IMG/VR virus record: IMGVR_UViG_3300035681_000018 | Span: 1 to 64,000 of that record | Direction: 5' to 3' (one strand) | Origin: a virus | Length of the DNA stretch: 64,000 nucleotides | In this document: positions 43,879 through 52,901 of the stretch, piece by piece | Layout: every line of letters starts with the position of its first letter | Numbering within the stretch: position 1 is the stretch's first letter | Notes under the pieces: generated by a model | Seen by the model: the letters and a program-made list of their open reading frames with translations, nothing else | The model's database searches: none | What the model was told of the DNA's origin: nothing | Made by a program: the position numbers and the translations under genes

Positions 43879-44271
43879 CTAGCTATCAGCAAGTCTCTTC
43901 ATACCATTACCGTTTTCTTTATAGAGGCGATCCAAAGCAGCCAGCGCAGCAGTTTCTTTGGGTGGTGTTTTGAATAATACGAAGGCATTCCCTGAATCGC
44001 CGCTCGTTTTCTTCTTCACTGATCTGAGGCTCAGTGGTAGCAGCAAGGTAGGCGCGAGCTTCGTCAGCCATAGCGTGAATCCGAGCAACGTTGCCGGGAA
44101 GATCATGTTTTTCCTGAAAATAACTGGATGCATAATTCCCCCAGCCTTCAACATCATCGGCGGCATCGTGCAACGCAGAATGTCCTTCTTTGCCCGCTTG
44201 ACTTTGTAGAAGTCAGTCTGCGGTTTGTGCTCTTTGCAGATGTTGCACTGACGCAGCGCGGGGCATGTCAT
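43879..44271 (-). pseudogene. Frame-disrupted gene downstream of the tail fibre
   Basis: Three protein-like segments in two frames: (1) MTCPALRQCNICKEHKPQTD FYKVKRAKK from 44271, (2) GHSALHDAADDVEGWGNYAS... ENERRFRECLRIIQN, (3) TPPKETAALAALDRLYKENG ...LADS ending 43879. Moving from 1 to 2 needs -1, from 2 to 3 needs +1. So compensating indels, sequencing errors or two recoding events. The ATG at 44271 overlaps the tail-fibre stop. Segment 1 looks like the zinc ribbon found at the start of HNH proteins. Confidence 0.55.
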
Positions 44272-47200
44272 CACCACGTGCTGATTGCGGTGCGCTTCCA
44301 TGTGTTTGTGGCAGTGCAAACGTAAACGTAATTGGCATCCCAGCATATCTCGCCAGCTACGCCAGTATCGGTAGCCGATGCCGGTGTTTTTGCCGTCGCA
44401 ATTCTGATGCGATTGTCGTTCACCTGTAAGAGTGATCCGCCAGACTGCGAGGACGTGCCAACTAACAACCTGCCGGAGCTGTCGATTCGGGCGCGTTCAC
44501 TGCCAGCAGTCTCAACCGAAACAGTATCCGCAGCGGGGAATCGAATTGCAGTATTAGTGTCGCCGCCGTGGATAATCTTGTCGGCGATGGTTACGTCGCC
44601 ATTGACATCCAGAGTTGTGGCAGGGCTTGTAACGCCAATCCCCACTCGGCCTGAGGTGTCAACAGTAAACGCTTGAGTGGAATTAGAGTCAGTGGATATA
44701 GAAAACTTATTATTTAAACTAATTGCAGCCCCGCCTGCGGTTGATCCGGCAAGAAGGCTAAGGTCAGTACCATTACCTCGTTGAAGCCGCAGTTCACTGG
44801 TAGTTGACGCGCCATACAAATGCAATGTTGCTCCATTTCCGATTGCTGGTGCAGGGCTACTAGTCCCCAGACCTAAGAGGCCACTACTGTCAACAAACAA
44901 TCGCCCCGTGCCATTAGTCGAGATGGCTACTTGGTCTGCGCCGGGGGAGTAGATGCCGGTGTTGGGGTCAGCAAGGAAAGACCAAACAGGTGCTGCAGCG
45001 GTACCAAGAGAACCTGCTTCAATTTGACCTGCAGAATCAATACGTAAACGTTCAGTTGGTGATGGCAAGCCATCAGCAGTAACGGAGAACACTAATTTTG
45101 TTGGACCGTCATTGTCGCCCCAAGTACCATCAGCGGAGGCCGCAATTGATGCGCCTTCAATAAACTGATCGCCATCTGAACCGCTGAAGCGGATGGCACC
45201 CAGTACGTCAGTACTTCCTACAGCAGTATGCGTTCCGACCGTCCCACTATCGGACCTACATAGAGACAAATTAGCGCCTGTGGCAGTGCCCGTTGACCAG
45301 CTATTTATTGAAACCTGAGCTTCGTGCGTATTGGTGCTGTGAATCTGCAGCAGTGGCTGCGTTGTTGCTGATGTACTTGTTACATACCCACTAGACGTGC
45401 CAACTAACAACCTGCCGGAGCTGTCGATGCGGGCAACTTCAGCGGTGTTGATCTTGGCGATAAACGGCGATGTGGCTGCCGCTGCGTTGATCTCTAGTGC
45501 GCTGCCAGGGCTACTAGTGCCAATTCCAATGCGCTCAGTCGAAGCGTCGACGAAGAACAAATTAGCGTTGGTGTCCCCTTCAATGCGGAAATCATAATTA
45601 GCGCCTGTCTCATTGATAACAGTTTCGCTAAATCCAATACTCAACCGATCAACGCTTCCAGTTCCAACAGGATCGCCTACTGTAAACGTTAATTTGTTAC
45701 GGGCATCTAAAGATGAACCAGCACTGTTGGAGTATAGACGCAGATACTCTACGCCGGCGCTGTTACTAGCAATAACTAATTTGCCTCCCTCGTTACCGAC
45801 TGCGTGACAGCGAATGGCGATTGCCTGATCATCAGTTTCTGCATCAACTTGCAGAGGGCCGTAGTTTAATCCGTTAGCACCATTAATAACAACAGTATTG
45901 GTAAGTGCATCAACACAGAGTAGATTCTGATTAGTAGTGCCTTCAACACGAAAATCGTAGTCGCTAGCATTATCGTTAATGACTAGTTCAGTTGTTTTGG
46001 CAACCAACCTTTGGGTACCGACTGTTTGAATTTCTACAGAAGTGTCGCCTCGTACATATGTGGTGTTAAGGGCACCTAGAGTAATAAAGTCACATCCAGC
46101 AAGAGTAAGGCCGTCACCGCCCCCGCCTGCAGAATGAGCAAGATAAGCATACTGATCCAACGAGGCCGAATAAAATGTTAAGTATTCTGTTGCTGTTGCG
46201 CCAAATGATGTTCCACCTCTACTAATAATGGCTATACCGTTGGTAGTGGAAACAGTTGGATCTGGTGTAGGCGCTAAGCCGTCAAAATGAACATTACTTG
46301 CAATCGGGACATTAGCAATAGTTTGGGTGCTTCCCGGTCCTATCCTTACAATACCGCTGTCTGTAATCGTAAACCTTGTAACACCACTATTTGTGATAGC
46401 AATGCTATTAGCTCCTCTTGAATAGATTCCAGTGTCGGAATCCCCGCTAAAACTAATTGATGGATTTGTAGTATTTCCAGTAGCAAACACACCTGATGTA
46501 ATTGTGGCAATCCCGCCTGTAATACTGTTAAAATTACCCGTCGTAAAGGTTGCTGTTGTTCCTGTTAGCGAAATAAAATTACCATTCGTAAAGTTTGCTG
46601 TTGAACCGGTTGTTGTTGTTCCGGTTAATGAAGTAAAAGTACCAGTAGTAAAGTTTGCCGTTGTACCGGTCGTTGTTGTTCCAGTTAATGAAGTAAAAGT
46701 GCCAGTAGTAAAGTTTGCAGTCGTGCCGCGAGATGTCGTGCCTGTTAATGAAGTAAAATTGCCTGTTGCAAAGTTTGCCGTTGTACCGGTCGTTGTTGTT
46801 CCAGTTAATGAAGTAAAAGTGCCAGTAGTAAATTGTGCTGTATCACCTGAAACTATAGTTGTAAATACGCCTGATATTGCATTAACAATATTGCCTGTAA
46901 TAGTTGTGCCACTGAGTGTTCCCGTGATTCGTACACCGGAGGCAAAGAAACCAGAACCAAGAACGTTTAAATCACCGGATACAGTTGTATTTGTAAAAGA
47001 TAAGTTGGTTGCCTGAAGAGTATTAAAAACGCCAGTCGCGGCATTAACCGTTGTTCCCGTAATCGTCGTACCACTGAGGTTAACAAAAACTCCTGACGTT
47101 CCTTGAATGGTATTACCAGTGACTGTTGCTCCAGAAACACTTGTGGTAAAAACACCTGCAATACCCGTCAGGTTTGTAAAAACCCCCGTATTTCCTGTGA

Positions 47201-48416
47201 CGGTTAGGCCAGAAACAATCGTTGTGAAAGTACCGGTTGTGCCAGTAACGCTTGTAAAATTAGCGTTATCGCCAGTAATAGTACTGCCACTGAGCTGAGT
47301 AGTAAACGTACCCGAAACACCATTGACTACAGAGAATAACCCCGAAGTACCAGTAATTGTTGTTCCTGAAACACGACTAGTAAAAACACCAGATACGCCA
47401 GAAACAGTTGTTGCACTAACATTGGTTCCCGTAATTGTTGCGCCACTTAGATTGGTAAATGTTCCGGAAACACCTGTAAGTGTTGTGTAATTTCCTGTGT
47501 TCCCAGTAATAAATGCACCAGATAAAACCTGGGTAAAGACACCAGAAATACCACTAATGTTACCAAAAGCACCCGTATTTCCTGTAACGGTTGCGCCAGA
47601 AACCCTGGTTGTAAAGGTACCAGAGACACCGGTAGTATTTGAGAAACGTGCCGTATTACCTGTAATGGTGGCACCTGAAAGCAGCGTTGTGTAAACTCCA
47701 GTTACACCAGTGACGGTTGTAAATTGAGCTGTGGTTCCTGTGATGGTTGTTCCGGAAAGCGTGCCAGTGACCTGAACACCGTTTGCAAATTGAGCTATGC
47801 CAGTAACAGTAAATCCGCTTGCGACGGAAAGATTACCACTGACGTTAAGGACGGGAGTGCTAAGGGTTTGGAATGAACCTGTTGCTGCAGCAACCGTTGT
47901 CCCAGTAATTGTTGTACCGCTTAACGCCGTAAAAACTCCACTGGTTGCGGATAAATTATTTCCTGTGATCGTCGCACCGGATAACGTTTGGTAATTACCA
48001 CTGGTAAATAGTGCAGTCGTACCGGTTGCAGTCGTTGTGGTTACGGTGCCTGCATTAAGAGTTGTGCTTTGCAGTGCATTGCCCGTAATTGTGGCCCCAC
48101 TAATAGTGCCACTAACTGTTGCATTATTCTGAACAACAATACCACTAAAAGTGCTAGTGCCAGTTGCTGTTATAGCATTGAATGTACTTGTACCAGAAAC
48201 GGATAAATTTCCAGTAATGGTAACGTTTCCGCTAATCGTTGCTCCGCTGGTGCTTGCGTAGTACTGATCTAAATAAGAGCGGAACTCCGTAAAAGTAAGT
48301 TTTTTGTTGCGCAGTGTCGGGTTCACTTCAAAAACGTGAACCAGCGTAAGTAGATCCTGGTCTACAATCTCGTTCGCTGCAATTGCAGGAAATTCGGTAA
48401 TACGGCGGTTTGCCAC
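44271..48416 (-). CDS. Repetitive tail fibre, 1381 aa
   Basis: Host-binding fibre. Residues about 1-50 form an attachment region (ITEFPAIAANEIVDQDLLTL). Residues about 55-690 repeat a 20-25 residue unit of type SGATITGNTANFTTLTGVSG. Residues about 700-1381 contain repeated ARIDSSGRLLVGTSS and GLGTSSPAP units like those of other cyanophage and bacterial fibres. No peptidase chaperone domain is clear at the end (CTATNTWKRTAISTW). Late-promoter-like motif at 48439-48449. Confidence 0.85.
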   Translation of the reverse strand: MANRRITEFPAIAANEIVDQDLLTLVHVFEVNPTLRNKKLTFTEFRSYLDQYYASTSGATISGNVTITGNLSVSGTSTFNAITATGTSTFSGIVVQNNATVSGTISGATITGNALQSTTLNAGTVTTTTATGTTALFTSGNYQTLSGATITGNNLSATSGVFTALSGTTITGTTVAAATGSFQTLSTPVLNVSGNLSVASGFTVTGIAQFANGVQVTGTLSGTTITGTTAQFTTVTGVTGVYTTLLSGATITGNTARFSNTTGVSGTFTTRVSGATVTGNTGAFGNISGISGVFTQVLSGAFITGNTGNYTTLTGVSGTFTNLSGATITGTNVSATTVSGVSGVFTSRVSGTTITGTSGLFSVVNGVSGTFTTQLSGSTITGDNANFTSVTGTTGTFTTIVSGLTVTGNTGVFTNLTGIAGVFTTSVSGATVTGNTIQGTSGVFVNLSGTTITGTTVNAATGVFNTLQATNLSFTNTTVSGDLNVLGSGFFASGVRITGTLSGTTITGNIVNAISGVFTTIVSGDTAQFTTGTFTSLTGTTTTGTTANFATGNFTSLTGTTSRGTTANFTTGTFTSLTGTTTTGTTANFTTGTFTSLTGTTTTGSTANFTNGNFISLTGTTATFTTGNFNSITGGIATITSGVFATGNTTNPSISFSGDSDTGIYSRGANSIAITNSGVTRFTITDSGIVRIGPGSTQTIANVPIASNVHFDGLAPTPDPTVSTTNGIAIISRGGTSFGATATEYLTFYSASLDQYAYLAHSAGGGGDGLTLAGCDFITLGALNTTYVRGDTSVEIQTVGTQRLVAKTTELVINDNASDYDFRVEGTTNQNLLCVDALTNTVVINGANGLNYGPLQVDAETDDQAIAIRCHAVGNEGGKLVIASNSAGVEYLRLYSNSAGSSLDARNKLTFTVGDPVGTGSVDRLSIGFSETVINETGANYDFRIEGDTNANLFFVDASTERIGIGTSSPGSALEINAAAATSPFIAKINTAEVARIDSSGRLLVGTSSGYVTSTSATTQPLLQIHSTNTHEAQVSINSWSTGTATGANLSLCRSDSGTVGTHTAVGSTDVLGAIRFSGSDGDQFIEGASIAASADGTWGDNDGPTKLVFSVTADGLPSPTERLRIDSAGQIEAGSLGTAAAPVWSFLADPNTGIYSPGADQVAISTNGTGRLFVDSSGLLGLGTSSPAPAIGNGATLHLYGASTTSELRLQRGNGTDLSLLAGSTAGGAAISLNNKFSISTDSNSTQAFTVDTSGRVGIGVTSPATTLDVNGDVTIADKIIHGGDTNTAIRFPAADTVSVETAGSERARIDSSGRLLVGTSSQSGGSLLQVNDNRIRIATAKTPASATDTGVAGEICWDANYVYVCTATNTWKRTAISTW
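46500..48250 (-). repeat. Degenerate coding repeat array in the tail fibre
   Basis: The DNA shows dozens of related units of about 60-75 bp of the form ACCGGTAC.ACT....TTTACTTCA; some neighbours (46600-46830) are nearly identical. These provide recombination sites for changing fibre length. Confidence 0.7.
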
Positions 48417-48438
48417 TTATCTACTGCGCAATTCTTTC

Positions 48439-48449
48439 CTTTATTATAG
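48439..48449 (-). promoter_or_regulatory. Late-promoter-like motif before the tail fibre
   Basis: TATAATAAAGG on the minus strand, 22 nt before the fibre ATG. It also fits a sigma70 -10 box, but no -35 is evident. Confidence 0.5.
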
Positions 48450-48459
48450 TGCGGTTTAT

Positions 48460-48756
48460 TTAGCGTACCCTAATCTCAAGACGTGGCAATAAATTAGTAC
48501 CTAAGTACCAAAGCCCTTGAATTCCTGTTACAATTCCACAAGAAAGCAATAGTACCAACAGCAGTTCCGCCACGGTTAAATTACGCCGCACATACACAAC
48601 TTGCGGTGGCATTTCTACAGATGTGCGGTAAGGTGCTGTTTGCTGGATGGCTAACTCCATCGCACGTGCTTTCATTTCTGCCAACGCTTCAGGAGTGATT
48701 TGACCTTCTAAAGTCTGTTGCATGGGAGGTTGGCTAGGTGGAATTTGCTCTTCCAT
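48460..48756 (-). CDS. Membrane protein, 98 aa
   Basis: MEEQIPPSQPPMQQTLEGQI, a helical part, then one membrane helix at about residues 68-88 (TVAELLLVLLLSCGIVTGIQ) and a basic end. Single-pass with a cytoplasmic N-terminus is likely. Size and position next to fibre and lysin genes allow a spanin- or holin-like role, unproven. Confidence 0.55.
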   Translation of the reverse strand: MEEQIPPSQPPMQQTLEGQITPEALAEMKARAMELAIQQTAPYRTSVEMPPQVVYVRRNLTVAELLLVLLLSCGIVTGIQGLWYLGTNLLPRLEIRVR

Positions 48757-48807
48757 GATCACAAAGTTGTTTACAAAAGACTAGCATTTAATTAATCGGA
48801 GTGCAGT

Positions 48808-49218
48808 ATGCCGTACGGACTACGCAAAGGCTTGGAAGACATTGCTTACGAACTAAAAGGAATTAGAAATATCCTTGGTTCCATGTGGCACAGCCGATAC
48901 TCAAACACTGAGACTGACATTGCCAACCCCGAAATGTTTGCAGATGAATACATTTCGACAGAAGAATGTGGTAGGCGTCTAGGGGTCTCCGATCAAACCA
49001 TCCGCAACTGGATTGCAATCGGTAGAAAAAACCCTGATAAAGGCTGGGTAGAAGGCATTCATTATGTCAACGTTTCTCCTGACGTTCACAAAAAAGCAGT
49101 CTTGCGTATTCCATGGAATCGCCTCATTCAGTCTTTTGCTAAAAACGAAAACATCAATCTTAAAAACCTACGTGCGCAGTATCACTTATATCATGCAACC
49201 AAAGAGGTTCTTGAGTGA
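48808..49218 (+). CDS. MerR/excisionase-type HTH protein, 136 aa
   Basis: DNA-binding regulator. Residues about 49-90 read YISTEECGRRLGVSDQTIRN then WIAIGRKNPDKGWVEGIHYV, the winged HTH of MerR/excisionase (HTH_17) type. N-terminus helical. First gene of the plus-strand block 48.8-52.9 kb and may control it or the divergent late genes. Stop overlaps the next ATG. Confidence 0.7.
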   Translation: MPYGLRKGLEDIAYELKGIRNILGSMWHSRYSNTETDIANPEMFADEYISTEECGRRLGVSDQTIRNWIAIGRKNPDKGWVEGIHYVNVSPDVHKKAVLRIPWNRLIQSFAKNENINLKNLRAQYHLYHATKEVLE

Positions 49219-49685
49219 TGGCACATCGTTTTAAGGGAATTGATATCGATGCCATTACTATCGATAACCATGAAGAGCTACTGCCCAAATCCCTGGCAGA
49301 TCAAGTGGAAATGTTCTTACCACCCTGGGGTTCCTTCGATGATGGTTGCTTGCGTCGCTACCTAGAAAACTTAAAAAACTATGAAGAAGAGGATGCCAAC
49401 TCTGGTATGACCTTGGCCAATCGATTACGACTGGCGTTCAAAGATCTGAACCCAGACACAATCTGCGGCAAATTTCCACAAGCGGAGTTGCCTCTTAAAC
49501 GTCGGTTGCGATGTGTTGCCGAGTATTTGATCAGGTCCGGGGAATTTGATAAGGTACGAGACGAGCAAGGAAAACTCTGCAAGAAACGCGGCGTGCTTGG
49601 CAAGTTGGTTGTCTTGTACCAGCCAACTCCAAAGCTGTTAGAATCTCTGCATCGTCAAGGGCTATTAAAAAGTGGATCGCCGTGA
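49218..49685 (+). CDS. Phage protein of unknown function, 155 aa
   Basis: Not recognised. Helical and acidic N-terminus (LLPKSLADQVEMFLPPWGSF), basic second half (LPLKRRLRCVAEYLIRSGEF; GKLCKKRGVLGKLVVL). Coupled to the HTH gene by TGATG. Confidence 0.55.
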   Translation: MAHRFKGIDIDAITIDNHEELLPKSLADQVEMFLPPWGSFDDGCLRRYLENLKNYEEEDANSGMTLANRLRLAFKDLNPDTICGKFPQAELPLKRRLRCVAEYLIRSGEFDKVRDEQGKLCKKRGVLGKLVVLYQPTPKLLESLHRQGLLKSGSP

Positions 49686-50061
49686 GAAGTTAATTGCGTC
49701 AGTCATTGGTCCTGAACTAGACGAAACCAAGGCAAAAATGCTTGATACCACTGTCAAGCTCATCCTTGGGGACATGGGCGCACAGTACGTTAAGTTTTGG
49801 GACGCAGAAGGTCCTGGCGTCTTGGTATTTCAGCCTGACAATAAAGAGCGGTCTATATTCTTTTGGACGTTAAAAGAAATTCACGCAGCAGAAGAAGATT
49901 GCGAACATAACAATAACGGTGATCTTGCCGAGACATTACGCCGCATTCTTGCCGCTGCACAAAAGATTGATCCGATGGAAAAAGCAGGGTATATCATCAA
50001 TGATGATAAGGGTCTTCGCTATTTGGAAATAGCGTATAACAACATCGTTAACAATGACTGA
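49672..50061 (+). CDS. Phage protein of unknown function, 129 aa
   Basis: Not recognised. MDRREKLIASVIGPELDETK, then YVKFWDAEGPGVLVFQPDN and a helical acidic end. Starts with GTG at 49672, overlapping the previous gene by 14 bases, and overlaps the next by 8. Confidence 0.55.
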   Translation: MDRREKLIASVIGPELDETKAKMLDTTVKLILGDMGAQYVKFWDAEGPGVLVFQPDNKERSIFFWTLKEIHAAEEDCEHNNNGDLAETLRRILAAAQKIDPMEKAGYIINDDKGLRYLEIAYNNIVNND

Positions 50062-50653
50062 GAAAGGTATTCGCGGCGTATCTGCCAGGGTTGAAGGCGC
50101 AGAACTCATCACCAACGCAGACTTGGTTCATGCTGCCAATGAACTTCTAGGCGGCATTGACCTGGATGTGGCTAGCTCCAAGGTTGCCAATGAGTACGTA
50201 CAAGCGACTGAATACTACACACCTGTGGATGATGGGTTAAATAACCAACAATGGTACGGAAGCTGCTATTTGTTTCCACCAGCGGGATCATACTTCTGGG
50301 ACCAAAAGAACCAACGGTGGAAGATGACACGCGCTTCGTCGCTGACGTTGACTTCTTCGCATGCCGTATGGTTCCGCCGAATGTACCATGCATGGCTGGC
50401 GGACGAAATTGAGCAAGGGCTTTACTTCAGCAACTGCCCTGACATGATTCGATATGAGCCAAAAATCTTTAAATTCCCTATGTGCGTTCTACGTACCGTC
50501 CCTTACCTGCTCCGTAATCTTGATGGAAATGTAGAGAAAAAACAAACGTGCACATCTTTCTTGGTCTACCTGCCTCCCAAAGATCGGTCAGGAGATGCAG
50601 TAGAACACTTCTGTAAAATCTACGGCGAACGTGGCCATCTCCTTGTAGACTGA
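50054..50653 (+). CDS. Dam-like DNA methyltransferase family, degenerate, 199 aa
   Basis: Matches the phage N6-adenine methyltransferase family in layout: HAANELLGGIDLDVASSKVA (about 25-44), then YYTPVDDGLNNQQWYGSCYL (about 54-73) where the family has DGL...W...NPPY. Here the catalytic (D/N)PPY is FPPA, so methylation activity is doubtful. It may bind SAM or DNA only, or modify protection. Overlaps the upstream gene. Confidence 0.6.
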   Translation: MTEKGIRGVSARVEGAELITNADLVHAANELLGGIDLDVASSKVANEYVQATEYYTPVDDGLNNQQWYGSCYLFPPAGSYFWDQKNQRWKMTRASSLTLTSSHAVWFRRMYHAWLADEIEQGLYFSNCPDMIRYEPKIFKFPMCVLRTVPYLLRNLDGNVEKKQTCTSFLVYLPPKDRSGDAVEHFCKIYGERGHLLVD

Positions 50654-50671
50654 ACAAGCTATCGAGGTCTT

Positions 50672-51259
50672 ATGAGCGTCCTGGCCGATTGGGAAATCAA
50701 AGAGCGTGCCAAAAAAGAACAAATGATCGAACCCTTTGTTGATCGTCTGATCAGCAAAGAAGATGGTCGGCGTTTGTTAAGTTATGGACTTAGCTCTTAC
50801 GGATATGACATTCGTTTGTCCCCTAGCCAGTGCCTAATCTTTGGTAAGATTCAAACCGGTGATTGCGATCCAAAGGCCTTTGACGAAAGTATTTTAAAGC
50901 CTGCGGAGCTTCTGGAAGATGAACGCGGCAAATACTTTCTTCTTCCTCCGTATGGGTATTGTTTAGGCGTTGCACAAGAACGTCTGAAGTTGCCTCGTGA
51001 TGTCACTGTTGTTGCAGTTGGTAAATCGACGTACGCACGCTCAGGAATTCTAGTTAACATCACGCCCGCTGAAAGTGGGTGGGAAGGTTACCTGACGCTT
51101 GAAATCAGTAATTGCACTGGTCTATTCAATCGTGTCTATGCAAACGAAGGTATCACTCAACTGCTTTTCTACCGTGGTAATCCTTGTGAAGTCAGCTACC
51201 AAGATCGAAAAGGTAAGTACCAAGACCAACCAAATACCGTAGTATTTCCACAGGTTTAA
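50672..51259 (+). CDS. dcd: dCTP deaminase, 195 aa
   Basis: Converts dCTP to dUTP, feeding dUMP to ThyX. SYGLSSYGYDIRLSPSQCLI (about 32-51), GKSTYARSGI (about 115-124) with the phosphate-binding Ser/Arg, and NITPAESGWEGYLTLEISN (about 126-144) with the catalytic Glu are all present. Length is right for the trimeric Dcd/Dut family. Confidence 0.92.
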   Translation: MSVLADWEIKERAKKEQMIEPFVDRLISKEDGRRLLSYGLSSYGYDIRLSPSQCLIFGKIQTGDCDPKAFDESILKPAELLEDERGKYFLLPPYGYCLGVAQERLKLPRDVTVVAVGKSTYARSGILVNITPAESGWEGYLTLEISNCTGLFNRVYANEGITQLLFYRGNPCEVSYQDRKGKYQDQPNTVVFPQV

Positions 51260-51579
51260 CTACGTCCAAACAATTGTTTGGGTTTGTTTGCATACGCGGT
51301 AGACCCTGCACGCCCACCACTGTCACCAGCCGTGGCACTGGTGGGTTCGTTAATCAGTTGATTCTTTTGATATTTGCCAGCAGCACGTGCACTCTTCATG
51401 AAACGGTCAACGCGTGCCACTGCTCCTTTTGATGCGGAACCAACGACACCTCGTTCTTGCGGTCGCACGTACCGCAGATCTACGTTATAAGCTCTTCCAG
51501 GGTTCAGATCCGTTGGTACCCCAGCAGAAGTGCCGGAGTCCTTGGCTGCGTCGTAAGTCTCTGATCTAAACTTGCTCAT
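51256..51579 (-). CDS. Small basic virion-like protein, 107 aa
   Basis: MSKFRSETYDAAKDSGTSAG, then RVDRFMKSARAAGKYQKNQL and a basic Gly-rich end. Disordered and basic, typical of packaged phage proteins. Its 3' end overlaps dcd by four bases (convergent). TATAATG lies directly before the ATG at 51579. Confidence 0.6.
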   Translation of the reverse strand: MSKFRSETYDAAKDSGTSAGVPTDLNPGRAYNVDLRYVRPQERGVVGSASKGAVARVDRFMKSARAAGKYQKNQLINEPTSATAGDSGGRAGSTAYANKPKQLFGRS

Positions 51580-51616
51580 ACTATCATTATAGAAAGGATA
51601 TATCGCTAAGAAAACA

Positions 51617-51982
51617 ATGCGGCCCTCCATGTTTTTGCAAGAGTTTGCAGCAAATAATGATCAAGTAAAGTGCCGTTGTATTGGTTTCGAGGATTTTGGT
51701 GCACCTCTCGATACTGAAACCAACGACGTACCTCTTCAAGATATGTATAACACGGGTTTAGTTGCTCCCATGGATGGCATGCAACGCAACCCACTTAATA
51801 TTGAAGGTCAAGGTTTGTATGGTCAACGTCCAGGCTTGACGGGTTACATTCCTTCCATGGAAGAAGGTATGGAATTATATGGTGCAAACCCCAAGCCTCC
51901 TGGCATTCAAGGCAATATCGAAGGTGATCCAGATGAGCTGGAACTCTTGCTTTCTGCCAAACGCAAAGGCTTAGTGCGTTAA
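51617..51982 (+). CDS. Phage protein of unknown function, 121 aa
   Basis: Not recognised. MRPSMFLQEFAANNDQVKCR and a Gly/Pro/Asn-rich second half (QRNPLNIEGQGLYGQRPGLT). Disordered. Divergent from the gene at 51579. Confidence 0.5.
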   Translation: MRPSMFLQEFAANNDQVKCRCIGFEDFGAPLDTETNDVPLQDMYNTGLVAPMDGMQRNPLNIEGQGLYGQRPGLTGYIPSMEEGMELYGANPKPPGIQGNIEGDPDELELLLSAKRKGLVR

Positions 51983-52015
51983 ACCTGCTAGGCTGTCTCA
52001 GTCGGCATTTTTACA

Positions 52016-52336
52016 ATGGACATGTTTTCCCCTGTTGACGAAACCAATGGGTGCGTAGATGGTGTTTGTCCAGTTCCCTGGGTTACAATTAAACCGCTTG
52101 AAACAACTCCCACAATCAAAGAAGATGTTGTAAATCATCCTTCTCATTACACCGATGGTGGAAGTATCGAATGTATAGAAGCAATCGAAGCACAATTAAC
52201 TACGGAAGAATATCAAGGTTATCTCCGTGGAAACTGCGTAAAATATTTATGGCGATGGCGCAATAAAGGCGGAAAAACAGATATTGATAAATGCCAATGG
52301 TACCTGGAAAGATTGCAGCAAACTTTAGAAGCCTAG
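52016..52336 (+). CDS. DUF3310-like protein, 106 aa
   Basis: C-terminal 70 residues match DUF3310 (gp1.7-like nucleotide kinase family): VVNHPSHYTDGGSIECIEAI (about 38-57), YLRGNCVKYLWRWRNKGGKT (about 71-90) and DIDKCQWYLERLQQ. T7 gp1.7, a relative, is a nucleotide kinase; activity here is inferred. A second copy of the QWYL.RL end is left behind after the HNH gene, so this C-terminus looks newly acquired. Confidence 0.75.
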   Translation: MDMFSPVDETNGCVDGVCPVPWVTIKPLETTPTIKEDVVNHPSHYTDGGSIECIEAIEAQLTTEEYQGYLRGNCVKYLWRWRNKGGKTDIDKCQWYLERLQQTLEA

Positions 52337-52385
52337 ATATTTGCTAGTATGATGTGGTACGATTCAGGAAGTCTTTTACCACTTC

Positions 52386-52901
52386 ATGAAACATAAACCA
52401 CTTCCGTCACAAGAAGAGCTAAAAGAGCGTTTTCTCTATGATGAAGAAAGGGGAAGGTTGTTGTATAAAACACCTCCTTCTCCTTCTTTTAAACACAGAC
52501 AAAATTGTCCGGCGGGTTCCAAGCATCCGGAGGGTGGTTATCAAGTTTGTTATAAATACAAACGATACTTGCACTGCCGTTTAGTTTGGGTTTACGTACA
52601 TGGCTTTGATCCGGGTGCTTTAGAAATTGACCACATTAATGGTAATAGAGCTGATGACCGAATTAAGAATCTACGACTTGCAAACAGAATAGAACAGCAA
52701 TGGAATGTTGGCAAAACAAAAAGAAACACAAGTGGCTACAAAGGAGTTAGTTTTTATAAACGTTTAAATAAATGGCGCGCAGATATAACAGTAGATAAAA
52801 AACGAAAAACATTAGGATATTTTAATACTGCCGAAGAGGCGAGTACGGCTTATCAAAAAGCCGCAGCTATTTTGCATGGCGATTTTAAAAATTTTGGATA
52901 A
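52386..52901 (+). CDS. HNH endonuclease with AP2-like domain, 171 aa
   Basis: Homing-type nuclease: HCRLVWVYVHGFDPGALEID then HINGNRADDRIKNLRLANRI (about 62-101) is the HNH core; NTSGYKGVSFYKRLNKWRAD (about 117-136) and ...KRKTLGYFNTAEEASTAYQK form an AP2-like DNA-binding domain. A-rich. Inserted between the DUF3310 gene and a leftover piece of its original 3' end. Confidence 0.88.
   Translation: MKHKPLPSQEELKERFLYDEERGRLLYKTPPSPSFKHRQNCPAGSKHPEGGYQVCYKYKRYLHCRLVWVYVHGFDPGALEIDHINGNRADDRIKNLRLANRIEQQWNVGKTKRNTSGYKGVSFYKRLNKWRADITVDKKRKTLGYFNTAEEASTAYQKAAAILHGDFKNFG

Noticed and set aside
46432-47016. 194-codon plus-strand frame in the tail fibre
   Set aside because: Pure shadow of the repetitive fibre gene on the other strand; its VVPVNEVKVPVV repeats mirror the fibre repeats.
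46500-48250. CRISPR array
   Set aside because: Repeats are degenerate, coding and in frame with the tail fibre; there are no constant repeats separated by unique spacers.
50054-50653. Active restriction-modification methyltransferase
   Set aside because: The catalytic PPY motif is missing and no restriction endonuclease partner is nearby.
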